DNA of 64,000 nucleotides from Actinernus sp. WN-2022. Taxonomy: Eukaryota; Cnidaria; Anthozoa; Actiniaria; Actinernidae. The stretch is from assembly GCA_030867875.1 (NCBI GenBank), contig JAOWCC010001589.1, positions 143,751,745-143,815,744 of the forward strand, written 5' to 3'. The position numbers were made by a program, and so were the translations under genes. The notes beneath the pieces are model-generated. The model was given only the letters and a program-made list of their open reading frames with translations, was not told the origin of the DNA and searched no databases. This document shows, in pieces, positions 12,159-24,179 of this stretch; the stretch's first letter is position 1, and every line of letters starts with the position of its first letter.

Positions 12159-12719
12159 TTGAGTTTGTGTCGTCCATTGACACTAACTCACTTGGCACTT
12201 GGCAGCGTGTGCATTAGGTATTTCGTTCCTCGCGAGACACTCCTCACGGTGTACAATGCCTTGGTACAACCTCACTTTAATTATTGCAGTGCGGTTTGGG
12301 GTGGCTGTAACAAAGGCCTTTCTCTAAAACTCCAAAAACTCCAAAACCGCGCTGCACGCATAATTACTTTCTCAAGTTATGATGCTAACGCAGACGAACT
12401 GTTCCATTCGCTGAAATGGAAAAAACTAGATTATCAGCGTATAGTTGATAAATCCATTTTAATGTATAAAGCTCATAATAACGAAACACCCGAATATTTG
12501 AGCTCTAAATTCATCAGTCGAATGGACATAACGTCTTATAACTTGAGAAATGCTGAAAATAAGCTAGCAGTACCGCTTCCGCGTACAGATTACTATAAAA
12601 ACAGTTTCAGTTACAGCGGAGCGGTGCTGTGGAATAGCTTACCATTAAATTTAAGACAGGCGTCGTCACTGACAACCTTTAAGTCACAGATACATTGCCA
12701 CACTTTTCAGAGTGTTTAA
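12159..12719 (+). pseudogene. LINE reverse transcriptase C-terminal fragment
   Basis: This is the C-terminal part of a non-LTR retrotransposon ORF2. Recognisable blocks are LTVYNALVQPHFNYCSAVWG, then KLQKLQNRAARIIT, YLSSKFISR, and the end motif SFSYSGAVLWNSLP followed by LKSQI-like residues. This tail is typical of Jockey/CR1-type ORF2 proteins downstream of the palm domain; the YADD catalytic motif is absent because the copy is 5'-truncated. A 3' UTR follows to about 12968, ending in GTCCAGTCCAGTCCAGTCC, a short tandem tail of the kind seen at CR1/L2-like 3' ends. The frame starts in non-element DNA, so it is not a functional gene. Confidence 0.8.
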
Positions 12720-12968
12720 CCCAGTTTCAGCACGGCGTCCTTGGAAAGCAGGATTTTTTTTTTCTTATTTTAGATACATATCTACGACATTAGAATATTA
12801 CTATAAATTAATATAGATTATTATCGTAGCTTAGACTTGATTTGAGCATTTATTATGGTATATATTTATAATATATTAATATATATTATACATTTTAATA
12901 TTTTTATACATTTATATCCTGATGGACCTGCCGTGGGTAAATAAAGTTGTCCAGTCCAGTCCAGTCCC
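12720..12968 (+). mobile_element. LINE 3' UTR and tail
   Basis: AT-rich sequence following the ORF2 stop and ending with AATAAAGTTGTCCAGTCCAG repeats. It belongs to the truncated LINE at 12159. Confidence 0.6.
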
Positions 12969-15240
12969 TTATTCTCTATCAATAAATCTGCCACCCCCCC
13001 CCCCCCCCCCCACACCTAAAAAAAATATTTTTGGGGCATTTTACATTTTTGAATCCCAACATTGCAAATGCCCCACAGCGGGGTCTGCTAATTAGCTATG
13101 CAAATGCTCTGTCGTGGGGCTTTGGAACCACTGCAAAATTTTATTAATGCCAATGTAAGAGTCACTATCTTGGCTTTCTTTGACAAGTTTTTCCCACCCC
13201 TAGGACACAGGTATCCCAATTATTTTTATAATGAGGATCAGTGCCCAACCCCCAAAACAACGTCAAAATATAAGACATTAACATCGGATTTACAAAGAAA
13301 ATTTTATTGATCCTTGTTCATATGCATAAGAAGGTCTAGTTTTCAAATATATCAAAAAAGTACAAAATACATGTCACTTGCACTTTAACAAGCCCAGCCA
13401 GTTTTTAGTCATTATTTTTGCTTTGCACTCAGATATTGGATTACACGTACATTAATTGCAATGGACATTACTTGTTCAAAATGAATAACATCCTGTCTAG
13501 AATTCCTGTAAACAGAATTTATTCAAAATTTCTTTTTCCTGTATTTTCACTACCTTTTACCGTTGCCATTTTGGTCTACCTTTGCCCTTGGGTATTTATT
13601 CAGTCGTAGGCAGAGTGGACGTCGGACCACTTTCTCTATTGGACCAAATCTGAATTTGAGATTGATATGTTAAATATTTACGGAGAAATAGACTTTTTCA
13701 AAACCGTAAAATGAGCTGGTGGCAAGAGTTGAAGACAGCCATACATTCTTTGTAAAGTTTGCTATTTTGAAACGCTCATTCCTCAAAATATATTTATCAT
13801 ATCACTCACATTTTCGGTGATTATCAAATGTGACAATCTCTTTCGACTTATGGACTCTGCAGGGGCTGATTAAGGGGTGCCGAGGGGACTGCAGCCACCC
13901 CTTTCGTTGGCATGCCCCCGCACTCCCGCACCCCCTTGCTACTCGCACTATAGACGCGAGGTTCGGCTTACGCCGCACTTTTACGGCCACCTCTGTATTT
14001 CCTGGATCAGCCCCTGCTCTGTATGTACGTAGCTTGAAGTTTGATGTATGCTAATGAGGAAAAAACGTAAACAAGGATTCGCCTATTATTAGCTACACCC
14101 AAACCACCACAGCTCCTTGAAGTGCACGCATCTTCATCACAAAAAGCGGTTAGGGCTAGTTTCCATCCGCCAGGAGGACGCAATCCCCAAAGGCACTGCA
14201 CTAAAATACTTCGTTGAGAGCAGGAACTGGTGTCTAATGAAGTAACGCCTGCTAATCCAACGCATCCTCGCTCTAGAATTACCAATAATCAGTAAATGGC
14301 AAACACGCTTGAAATACCGATTATTTGTAATTCTACGACAAACTCGAACCAGGATTTGGAAAATAGGCCCAAATCGTGTATTAGCGATTTGGGCCTATTT
14401 TCTTTTTCGGATATCCGAAAAGGAAAATAGGCCCAAATCGCTAATAAACGACAAAGGACAACATATAGAGCAAAGGTACGTTTATTTCAGTTGATTTTAA
14501 CCTATCAATAGTAGTAGTAGGAGAGGCATGGAATTAGCCTCCTTTTTGCGGCGTACTCCGCCAGAATTGCGGCGTACCTGCGGCGTATGCATTAATTCAA
14601 TGACGTCACAGTCTTATTGTCTTAGGTCATGCATAAATTAATTAGGGCGTACGGCCCTTTTTTAAGGCGCTATGCTAATTTTTAAGGCGCTCTCATGAAT
14701 AAAGTGGTGAGCTCATGAATAAAGTGCGGTAAAGTGCAGCGTCTCATGAATAAAGTGGAATCTCATTAACTCAGAGGATTAATATTATTTCTGTGAATGA
14801 GGTCATCGATCTATTCGGGCATGTTTGGTAAAAGCCTATTGTTTGGAGTAGTCTCTAAAACCAGGAGCGATCGGCCCTGAATACATTCGAAATTGAATAA
14901 AAAAATAAATAAAAAATACCTCGCAATATCTAAACCCCTTTGTAGCGTAAATAGTAAGAACAAACTACTCGTCATAGACTCTAAACTGTCTTTATTATTT
15001 TCCTTTACAGTTAATAACTCATAAGACAATTGTATACAAAATCCACTGTGACTCATAAGATCAACTCTGCTATTGTTCTTAGAGATTAGCGATAACTGAA
15101 GGGCCTATTGTTTTGAGGAAAACACTTGAGATGCAAATTCTTCTCTAAAACTGAAATATAATTACCATACGAATAAAAACAAACTACTCGGAACAGGATT
15201 TAATTCAATCTCAAAAACACCAATTTACAGTTCGTTTTCC
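12969..15240. other. Non-coding host DNA with small inverted repeats
   Basis: A poly-C tract at 12990-13010. GGCCCAAATCG palindromes at 14365-14445. Repeated TCATGAATAAAGTG phrases at 14690-14760. No gene supported. Confidence 0.35.
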
Positions 15241-15519
15241 TTATATTCGCCTAGACCGAAGAGATATTTACCATATCTGAAAGAATACCAAGACAGCCAC
15301 CTGTCTATCGTTTAAAGGACTATCATGGATAACTTTTAGAAGGAACCTTTTACGAAGCCGAGTTACAGAGAGTCGAAAAGAAAGATGATTTCTACCGGGT
15401 AGAAAAAGTCTTAAAAAAGCGTAAACGGAAAGGCAGGATTGAATACCTTATCCAGTGGAAGGGGTATCCCGAGAGTTTTAATACTTGGGTAGATGAAAGG
15501 GATATAAAATACTTGTAAT
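15241..15519 (+). pseudogene. Chromodomain integrase C-terminus, relic
   Basis: The reading frame ending at 15517-15519 gives YRLKDYHG, a stop, then LLEGTFYEAELQRV and a clear chromodomain (FYRVEKVLKKRKRKG, then EYLIQWKGYPESFNTWV and DERDIKYL). The two aromatic positions and the WKGYPESFNTW block are diagnostic of chromodomains. The preceding TFYE.ELQ.V phrase is what I expect at the C-terminus of retrovirus-type integrases of Polinton or Ginger-like elements. An in-frame stop at about 15327 and frameshifts upstream mark decay. It faces a minus-strand zinc-finger ORF across a short spacer, resembling a Polinton arm. It could instead derive from a Gypsy chromovirus. Confidence 0.6.
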
Positions 15520-15573
15520 TAGATAGCTGATCGTTTTAATAAATTAATAAAGAAAACCTATTTATACTATCTG

Positions 15574-15802
15574 AAATGAGCCATCAATTAGCTGATTGGT
15601 TATACACTCGAACAACTTTAGGTTTTTGTAATGTTGCTTCCTGTAAATAATACTTGTGCTCCTCTGGTGATAAGGTATGTACTTGCGATAAATAATTGGA
15701 AAGTTTCACTAAATATTTTGAACCACAATTCGGCAACGGACAATTTTTACAAACGCGTTGACTCCTGTTAATCCTTTGAAGATCAAGATAAAACTAATTC
15801 GA
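15574..15802 (-). pseudogene. C2H2-like zinc-finger ORF, relic-associated
   Basis: The minus strand is open for about 75 codons and ends at 15574. It contains CKNCPLPNCGSKYLVKLSNY and then a HTLSPEEHKYYLQEA segment, that is C-x2-C-x4-C with a following L.NYL.QVH phrase. This looks like a CP.PGC..K..KLSNHL.QVH zinc finger of repeat-borne cnidarian proteins. There is no clear ATG. It converges on the chromodomain relic at 15519, and both probably belong to one decayed element. Confidence 0.45.
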
Positions 15803-16300
15803 AAAATAAAACATTGTGAATTTTATCGTAATTTGTCAGGACAAACAGGACAAAAAGGACAAACGAATAGAGACGTGTTCATTTCCATAACACATTTATT
15901 GGAAGTTTGTACATTTTAAGTAAGATTAAAATAACTGTTTACATTAAGCTTAAACATACTATTTACGATAATATAACTATTTTACAGCACTTGGTTCTAA
16001 GTTTATATCTCTAGAGGTAAAGTGGTCAGTCCATCTGCTAACACTTTGCGCTTAGGGTAAAAATAAGAAAACCCGGCCCTTACTTGTTGATAAGTATACA
16101 TATAGTGTTGTTGACAACACGAAAACCCTTATTGATACCCGAGCAACACATTTAGATAGTTTTCTTTATCGATCTCATTACATCTCTTATTAACTCCCTT
16201 ACAACTAAACTTATCCGAAGCTCCAAAGCAATAATAGGTTTTACTACCCAACGCCCGCCAACGCCCGCCGCCCGTCAACGCCCGTCAACGCCCGCCAACG
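15803..16300. other. Non-coding, probable continuation of decayed element
   Basis: AT-rich; short phrases such as GGACAAACAGGACAAAAAGGACAAACG at 15838-15864 form a small repeat. No frame supported. Confidence 0.3.
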
Positions 16301-16304
16301 CCCG

Positions 16305-16507
16305 CCTCCTCCCTCCTCCCTCCTCCTCCCTCCTCCTCCCTCCTCCTCCTCCTCATCCCTACCCCAAAGCTTCCTTATGTTACAGAAAATATCTGGCCAA
16401 CCGAAAGTGTAACATAAGGAAGCTTTGGGGTAGCGATGAGAAGGAGGAGGAGGGAGGAGGAGGGAGGAGGAGGAGGGAGGAGGAGGGAGGAGGAGGGAGG
16501 AGGAGGA
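16305..16507. repeat. Foldback with (CCT)n/(AGG)n arms
   Basis: A polypyrimidine CCTCCTCCCTCCT arm on the left is answered by GGAGGAGGGAGGA on the right. They enclose CCCCAAAGCTTCCTTATGTTA and its complement around a loop near 16390-16405. The proline- and glycine-rich open frames across it are artefacts of the triplet-like repeat. Confidence 0.75.
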
Positions 16508-16782
16508 TTCAAACAATAAAATTCAAAGACTTTTGTGCAAGTATTGCAAACAGATCTTGAGACCAACAACACAATCTGAATCAACTGAATATTTTTGTTG
16601 TCAACAAATGCTGTTTTAGTGGAGACTAATTTATAGCCCAGCTACTTGGTCTCACTTGGCAACAGATGTGCCTTAAGGTATACCTCATGCTCCTCTAATT
16701 ATTCAAAAATATCAAAATAAGAATGTACCTGAACAAAAGCTTGAAACTCTGAATGGCAAGAACAAATGAAGTTTAAACAGAG

Positions 16783-16968
16783 TTATAGTTGCAAGAATCC
16801 AGCTCTTCCACCTTTTTTTCTTAATAGGTTTTTTCTTAATAGGTTATATGTTGAGAGAGAATTGTACAGCTGGTCATACAGTATTCTCTTCAATACTTTA
16901 CTTATGATAGGGAGAACTGATATGGGCCTATAATTATTCGTAACATTTCGCCGGACATCTTTATGCAA
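16783..16968 (-). pseudogene. LINE reverse transcriptase fragment
   Basis: Minus-strand frame with VTNNYRPISVLPIISKVLKR followed by ILYDQLYNSL. NYRPIS.LP...K..E.I is the N-terminal signature of non-LTR reverse transcriptase (RT motif 1 region). The copy is cut on both sides and degraded, with a tandem NLLRKNLLRKK slip at its C-end. Family: Jockey/CR1/L2-like, by motif only. Confidence 0.75.
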
Positions 16969-17037
16969 AGGACTAACGCGTGCTTTTGTTCCATTCCGAG
17001 GGAAACATACCTAATTCTCAGTATGATTACATTGAAT

Positions 17038-17120
17038 AGCCCACTTCAATATGCTTTACTTGTTACACACAAAGGTTTCAATACGAGGCCCCGTGCTAAA
17101 TTAAATTTATTCTTTTCTCT
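17038..17120 (+). repeat. Half copy of the 4962-5131 foldback
   Basis: CCCACTTCAATATGCTTTAC and CAAAGGTTTCAATACGAGG correspond to one arm of the palindrome at 4962-5131, about 85% similar by eye. Confidence 0.6.
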
Positions 17121-17281
17121 GCTCTTTTCTCCGCTCCCTAGAATACCCTAAGTACATTTGCATGTCAATCAGTGTCATGTTTCTAGTTTATCACGTGACA
17201 GGACGTGACGTAACATTAATAAAAAAATATGTTCGAGCCAGTTAATAATATTTGTAACGCATTTTAAAATGTTATTTGAAT

Positions 17282-17530
17282 ATCTAAAGATGATCTATCG
17301 AGCTATAGTTCAGCCTGATCCTTACTAGCGACATAAGCACAAGCATAAGCACAATTGCTAGCGAGGACAGCCGCGACATAAGCGTTATCATAAGCACAAG
17401 AAAACAAGGTCCCGTTCTTCTTATGCTCATGCTTATGTCGCTGTTTTTCCTAGTGAGGACACGCACGACACAAGGTAGTGAGGACAGCGACATACAGGTC
17501 AGCATAAGCACCTACGCATGCGTATTAAAC
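17282..17530. repeat. Imperfect palindromic repeat rich in CATAAGCAC
   Basis: Multiple CATAAGCAC / GTGCTTATG and GCGAGGACAG phrases in both orientations between 17320 and 17510. Resembles a degenerate foldback element. Confidence 0.4.
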
Positions 17531-18349
17531 ACCTCCGGTCGACTCGTCCGCCATTTTGTTTTCTTCTGTTGAGAGGGAGTGGTGAAAAAAATTAGCCAGA
17601 GATGTTTAATATGGATGCATATGTGCTTTGCTTATACAGTACAATGCAATACAATACATTTTAAAATGTATTAATAATCATAAGGGTGCTAGCCTATAGG
17701 TCACATACATACATACAAACTAGTAGTGGTTGTATCAGAAGCCGGTATACAATCATTAGTGGTTGTAACTAATTATCATATTCATAACGCCAGTTTCTCT
17801 AAAGTTAGAACAAAAATGCAATAATATACACCAGCAACAACTGAAACTTAAATTCCATTCCGCCAAGATGTATTCGTTCATTCATTTCAAGTTAATATAA
17901 ATACGGTGTATTGTAAAATGACATCACATTGTTTTGTGCGATGCAAAGCCTCAAAGCATCCCAATGGATTTTAGTTATCTATTCATTTCACAAGTAGTTT
18001 ACAACATTCTCGTGGGTGTTGTATCAGCTGCGCGCACTCGAAATTGTCATGAAAGGCTGATACAACACCCCCGCTAAATGGCTCCTGATACAATAGAATA
18101 CAATAAATTGTTATTTAAATACAATAGAAATTTTAAACAGCGATACCACTTGTGGGGTCGTGTATCTAAAATTAATGAAAAATGTATAACATTAATTATT
18201 AATTATAATAACGATAATAATAATATTTAACATTTTAAATTCAAAAGGTATTTACTTGCTTTATCATCAAAGTGGAGTTTCTACATGAGAAGGGTCGGTT
18301 GAAATCACAACGTTGAAACAGCGACATAAAGGACATGAAATAACTATAG
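17531..18349. other. Non-coding host DNA
   Basis: Contains a short inverted pair, GGGTGTTGTATCAGC at 18013 and GCTGATACAACACCC at 18056. No gene supported. Confidence 0.35.
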
Positions 18350-19640
18350 TACAGCTTCTAAGCACATGGATCGTTCACATTTTGATAAAAGCATCAAATT
18401 TGGTACATATGTGCTATGACAGGTGCTAAATAGGATAAGAGGTGGACCCCAACGAAATTTGCCTTTGAAGGGGGCGTGGCACTTTATTTTCAAAATTTCA
18501 AAATACATTTCTTTGGGCATATATCCAGTTCTAATTAACATTTTTGAGTGATTTTAATTGCTCAACTATGGTTTTTGGAAATGATTAGGATAACATTTAA
18601 TGGCCGGCCGACCAAATGTACAAATGTACACTATTATTATATTTTTTTTTGCATCATATATTTTACATTTCATGCTTAATACATTATTCATAGTTCTATC
18701 TGTAATGTATTGTCAGTGTATTTGTATTTGTCTCAGGCTGAGCTTGTTTGGACCTAGAGTCTGTTTCTCAGCCTGAGTTAAGCTATTAAATAAAAAAAAA
18801 AAAAAAAAATGTGATTAGATGTTTACCTCATTTGCATATTTTCAAAATGGGCATATCTTCACTTCTAATTAACATTTTTGGGTGATTTAATTTAAATGCT
18901 TGACTATGGTTTTGAGACACGAGGAATCAATTAAGATAAAATTTAATGTAATTAAATGACTACCTCATTTGCATATATGCAAAATAGCGGTCATTTTGTT
19001 AAAAAAATTGAAGAAGTTAGATTATTAGCAATCCATAAAGGAACACCAGATTTTATGCTCCTATCACCATCTGTACAATACATGTGCTTAAAAGTGATGT
19101 ACAGTCTACTAATAATGTGACAATGTTTTGCAGATTGTCCAGTTATTTAGAAACTCACAATGCATTTACAAAGTTGTATCACGACAGTTGAGTGAAACAA
19201 ATCCCATTTGCTCAGTTAAAAGAAAACATTGTTCACAATCATGTTCATTTATGATAATTATGACAATATACGTAGTCAGCTATCACCGTCCGCCATCTTG
19301 AAATGTAATTTCATATGGCAATCCGCTGAATCGAAGGTCACGGGCTCAAGCTATCACAACAATGCAGCACAAGAAATCCGTCAACAATTACGTTTACAAT
19401 CACTCAAAAATGTTAATTAGAAGTGGAGATATGCCCAAAGAAATGTATTTCAAAATTTCATGGCGACATTTTATACAATATTTTAGGAGCTAAAATCCTA
19501 AATACTTTACTGAATACCGTTACTGTACCAGATTTCAGCCACGCCCCCTTAAAAGGCAAATTTCGTTGGGGCCCACCTCTCATCTTGTTTAGCATGTGTA
19601 CCAAATGTGACGCTTTTATCAAAATGTGAACGATCGACCT
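18350..19640. mobile_element. Element with ~200-bp inverted arms, interrupted by a polyA insertion
   Basis: The left arm at about 18370-18560 (CCAACGAAATTTGCCTTTG, GGGGGCGTGGC and TTCTAATTAACATTTTTGAG) is repeated in reverse complement at about 19400-19635. An additional direct partial copy is at 18830-18960. A segment at about 18600-18809, ending in an approximately 18-A tract after TTAAGCTATTAAATA, looks like a truncated polyA-tailed retroposon inserted into the left half. No transposase frame is visible. Confidence 0.55.
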
Positions 19641-20229
19641 GTTTTTGGGTGATTAGAAGCTGTACTACTACGAACGTCGGAAATTGCGAGAGCGACAGAG
19701 ATTGACCCAGGTATTAACATGCTTTCAAGAGGAGAGGCTAATGTTCAGGAAAACAGTGTTCATAATTTCTCATTCGTTAAACGCACCCTGCAGACCAAAC
19801 GTGCCAAGTATGTTGGTATCATGGTCTTTGAAATAACTGAATATTTTGTTACCATGGAAACCGATTATTAAGGGTGCTCCTGAATTTTCGAACATTTGAG
19901 AGTTTGAAGTGAAACTTGGGTGGTTGGAACGATTTTAATCTGCAGTATTTCTATACATTCTTGAAGTATACCCACGACAACATTTGTTTCTGCCCGGAAT
20001 GGTTGTCCATCTACCCTAACCGATCACCTGATATAATAAAGGAAATATGTTGTTATGGTAACATTTCCCACGGTCACGTGAATCATGGACTACCATTCTG
20101 GGCACAAAAAGTTGTGGATACATGCATGGTAAAAAATAACAAAGTAAATTGACAACTTTATATACATGTCTAGTCTTATAGCTGACCCTGGAAAGGGTCT
20201 ACTAATCGGAGACACGGATTCCTCGGTGG
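19641..20229. other. Non-coding host DNA
   Basis: No frame or repeat that I can support. Confidence 0.35.
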
Positions 20230-20545
20230 AATTGCCCTATATCATTATGACGTCAAATCAAAACAATCTATTGTTTAAACGCTAAGGATCACGGTCGCTG
20301 GAGGGGGACAAAACAGCAACAGCACAAAGGAAATCGCTATCAAATGCATTTTGTAGAACGTAGAATAGCGGTAACAGCCACCAAATACGGTAAATATTGT
20401 GGGATAAACATTGATACAGCTGATATCTGGAAACTAGACAAATCGAAGAGCAGATTTAGTTCAAAATTCTATTGTTCAAGTCGATTCTGTCCCCCTCATA
20501 AACAAGCCGTGACGTCATAATGATATAGGGTAATTGGAATTTGGG
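20230..20545. repeat. Inverted repeat pair around TGACGTCA
   Basis: ATTGCCCTATATCATTATGA followed by CGTCA near 20231-20256 is complemented at 20512-20537. Probably a degenerate MITE. Confidence 0.5.
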
Positions 20546-21073
20546 TTGGTTTATAGACCAGTTCGCGGTAAATTCCGACATTTTGAAAGGGGTGCAAACA
20601 TGCATGGCGCGAAATACAGTGTTTGTATGGGAATCCATGGGAATCCGATGCCAAATAAAATCCGTAAAATCGAATTTATGAAATATTCTTCAGATACAAA
20701 CTTAAGATACCAGGTAAAAGATCAACATATCGAAATTTGAGGGATGTAGCTGTGGTGGGAAGCGTGCAATCGTGTTTTCAGTTTTCCATATATTGTCTGT
20801 AAATTTTCACGCGGAATTTGACTCGTTTTTACAGCTTCCCCCGGGTCTGATTGTTAGGAATTTGTGGAAAGCTTAGGTATTTTCAAAATTTTATCCTGAT
20901 TTCGGGAAATATAACATTCTTACAGTGCTCCCTTCAATTTCGTTACCATGGCAACCAAGAAATCTTTGAAAGCAAGTCTATTTTCAAAAGTGATGAAATA
21001 CCAGTGTATATTTCTTTCTAAAAAGTGATATAGAATAGACTTGCTTTTCCCGCCAAATTAATTTTAAATCTAC

Positions 21074-21116
21074 CCAACCTCGTGACCAGGGTCTTCTCGG
21101 TCAGATCCAAGATGGC
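21074..21116 (-). repeat. 43-bp inverted copy of the sequence upstream of the RRM gene
   Basis: This is an exact reverse complement of 28141-28183, including GCCATCTTGGATCTGACC and GAAGACCCTGGTCACGAGG. It lies 7 kb upstream of the host RRM gene. Confidence 0.7.
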
Positions 21117-21159
21117 GGCTGAATCACGTGACCAAAAATATCCGCGTGATGTGGGCATC

Positions 21160-21322
21160 CAATAGAGGTTTTGCACCACCACGTGATGGCAGCCATGTTG
21201 GTGGCCAGAACAATAGAATGTTATTCCTTTGAGATTTAATTTTTCACATGATTGAACAAATCTTATTGTTCTGGCCACCAACATGGCTGCCATCACGTGG
21301 TGGTGCAAAACCTCTATATGGC
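21160..21322. mobile_element. Foldback MITE
   Basis: TAGAGGTTTTGCACCACCAC and the following GTGATGGCAGCCATGTTGGT are exactly complemented at 21277-21318, with a loop of about 55 bp. Open frames over it are shadows. Confidence 0.65.
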
Positions 21323-21884
21323 GGCCAAGCTAAATATGGAAATGTTTAACACGTGCCTACAAACCATAGGTATCCCAATCCGGAGTGAGCGAGATGCGAT
21401 TAACGGTATAGCGATGTTTCGTGTGTCGTCATCTATTGTCACTAATGTGCCAACCAGAGATCCATTGGTTCCTAACACAAAGCGGGCTTTACAAATCATG
21501 GTTGACATTAGCATAACAATTGCAATGTTTATCAACACGAAACATCGCTATTTCCACGCGGCGTACGCTGACATAGTGAAAACAGGTCAACTTACGGCTC
21601 CAAATGGAGTTTACTTGGTTAAAGAAACAGTGGAAGGGTGTCACAATGCTACCAGGATGTATCTAAGCTAGAAGAGAATGGTAAAAAGCCATTCATTTTC
21701 CGTTAACGCCTGAAATGAAGCGATCGATAGCACATGTTCAGGTTTATTATACTGGGAAGTTTTCTGCGGTAAGTGTCATCAGTCGGAAAGCCAGGAGAAG
21801 CCGTTATGCACTAGTCAATTGAAACCCCGGCCCCCGACCCCCGGGACATAGTGGGGCATTAACGGGGACATGGCCGTGGAATAA
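21323..21884. other. Non-coding, repeat-derived
   Basis: A phrase at 21805-21850 (GCACTAGTCAATTGAAAC and the following G/C-rich stretch) is found inverted at 27845-27898, suggesting another dispersed family. AATAA at 21880-21884 marks the boundary of the DIRS-like element. Confidence 0.4.
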
Positions 21885-22706
21885 ATGTATTTATGCTCGT
21901 GTCCGGATTTTACAGTATTTGCATTGCAAATAATTTCACATTCCACATTTGTTTGTGTTTCTTCTATTGTATCTTTACCATATATAAGATACTTAGATTA
22001 AGCGTTCTTCACTCTCAGGGCTACACTACTACGAATGACTCGACAGTTAAATAAGTCCGATAGAGATGAATCTCACGGTTCCCAAAGCGAATCGACGACA
22101 TAGTGAACCAGTTGAAGTCTTACTTCGAGCCAAAGTTTAGAGAACTTTCTGACGACCACATAAAGTATACCACTTCATTATCGAAAAAGCTGAAGTCGGT
22201 TTTTTAAAACCGGTTAGTTTCAAGTTCACCGTAACAAGAAACAAGTTTAATTCGGAAAACCTTGAGCAGGTTGCAGACAAACCAGTAGCGGCGGGCCGCT
22301 GTAGGAGCACGTTCACAGCTGAAAGTCGTCAGTTGGGACTCATAGAGAAGTCAAGGCCGCTGTAGATGAATACCTTTCTGACGAACTCGCCTTAGGATCT
22401 GAAGACGAAAAGAAGATTCGACCCGCAGAACAGAGCTTTAAAGAAGAAGAGAACTTCTCGTAGACAAGTTCAAGGACCCAAGCTAAGTATTGAGTATTTT
22501 CTTGCGTAGTTGATTCATAATAAGAGTTTTTCTTTCCCGCCAATTTTACCCGTTCTTTGTTATCTCATGTTTCATCACAGAACTACACTAGTTCTGTATG
22601 CTCCTTCCTACCAACAATAATAAATGATTTTGTTATATTGTTGTACTGGTTTTTGTAAAGGGAGGACTAGAGCATAAAGAAGTTATTTTCGGAACAGAGT
22701 AGAGAA
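21885..22706 (+). mobile_element. DIRS-like retroelement copy 1, internally deleted
   Basis: It starts with a 166-bp block A (21885-22050) and ends with a ~119-bp block B (22588-22706). Both are repeated in copy 2 with only one to a few differences. The interior contains a decayed gag-like frame (KSYFEPKFRELSDDHIKY near 22118-22170 and SEDEKK-type acidic residues near 22390-22480), the style of DIRS-order gag proteins. No LTR, no integrase, and no conventional target duplication; the 5-mer AATAA lies at each boundary. Confidence 0.55.
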
Positions 22707-23669
22707 AATAAATGTATTTATGCTCGGGTCCGGATTTTACAGTATTTGCATTGCAAATAATTTCACATTCCACACTTGTTTGTGTTTCTTCTATTGTATC
22801 TTTACCATATATAAGATACTTAGATTAAGCGTTCTTCACTCTCAGGGCTACACTACTACGAATGACTCGACAGTTAATTTCGTATGCTTTATTTCAGTTT
22901 GTCAAGCAGCGCCCTCTGTTCGCTCAGACGTCGTCGTCCACTTCTGATACCATCTCCCCTCAGAACTTCAGTAATTTCGTCCGTCAACGAAAACATCCAG
23001 CACCCGTTTCCAGAACCAAGTCGACATCTGCTTCAGGTCTTTGGAGACGTAACTTTCTGTATACACAGCATACACCCGGCTCTACAACGAAAACCAAGCC
23101 AGTGGCACAAGAGGAAAATATCTCCAATATACTAGTAGCATATCTAATAACGAACTAGTAAAAGAACTTATTAAAGGTAAAGAACATTACACTCTAAACG
23201 AGACAGTTACGAGTTCAAGGGTAATTAAGTCACACGATAAGTGTCATACCCAGTTATATTGGCAAAGGTACACTCAGAGCTCATATTAATTATTGTCAAT
23301 ATCGGAGAGACATGAAGATCGACCACCAGCGATGTCATTTAAGATTATAGACGAAGGGAGATACAATTCCTTTTATTACCACGCCTTCGTCAGAAACGTT
23401 TTCTAATAACTCCCGCGAAGCAGTCTAGATTAGACGGTGCTACAGAAGAACCGACTGTAGTAAACCCGATTTCGGCTTCGGTGTAAAAATCCGGTAAAAG
23501 TGGTCATCTTGGAGTTAAGACACGTAAACAAAAATAGGTCTGGGATCTTTTTGTATACTGTTGTATACGATCAAAATGGTACACTGATAATCAGTGTTAC
23601 ACGTGTGTCGAAGATTTAAGCATGCAAGCATCGCTTTATAAATATTTTACTGTTACCTACTTAGTAACA

Positions 23670-23830
23670 TAAGATTTGAAGTCGTATGGATCCCTAGAGA
23701 TCAGAATCAGCGAGTTGATTTTATCAGTAGAATTGTAGATCGAGTTAAGAGAGAATCTTTCGATATGGCCCATACAAATTGGGTTCCTACACAGTTGACA
23801 TATTCGCGAGTACGAGAACAAATCGCTCGT
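23670..23830 (+). pseudogene. RNase H end-motif relic (DIRS-type)
   Basis: The open stretch starts with FEVVWIPRDQNQRVDFISRI and goes on with a W.P-like NWVPTQ segment before a stop. Homologous segments of DIRS elements read V.IPR..N..AD.LSR, followed by the tyrosine recombinase region. Only this piece is readable; surrounding frames are broken. Confidence 0.45.
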
Positions 23831-24179
23831 TCTTCCTATTTATCTCATCCCTAGAGTTTTTACTCATATTTGTGCTAGATGCGTAGGGATTTATTTTTAT
23901 GTTGCCTTATTGGCCCTCGAACATCTTTTGCCCATGGATACATAGTGGTACAGGCCACCGTCGCCATTTTTTATCGATACCTGCTGATACTTATCGTATC
24001 GGTTTACGAGTTAGGTTCTAACGAGAACTCCATGTTCAGTTCACCTAAACTTTTGCTCGACCGTAGTACTCTACGATTCGATGGAACTAAGTACAGTTGT
24101 TATTTTATTATAATTTCATCAGGACGCGATCGATTATAGAATTCAGGTAACGGAAGTTCTAAGAGGAAATCTGATCATT

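Noticed and set aside
16244..16584. Pro/Ser- and Gly/Glu-rich open frames
   Set aside because: They are translations of the CCT/AGG foldback arms.
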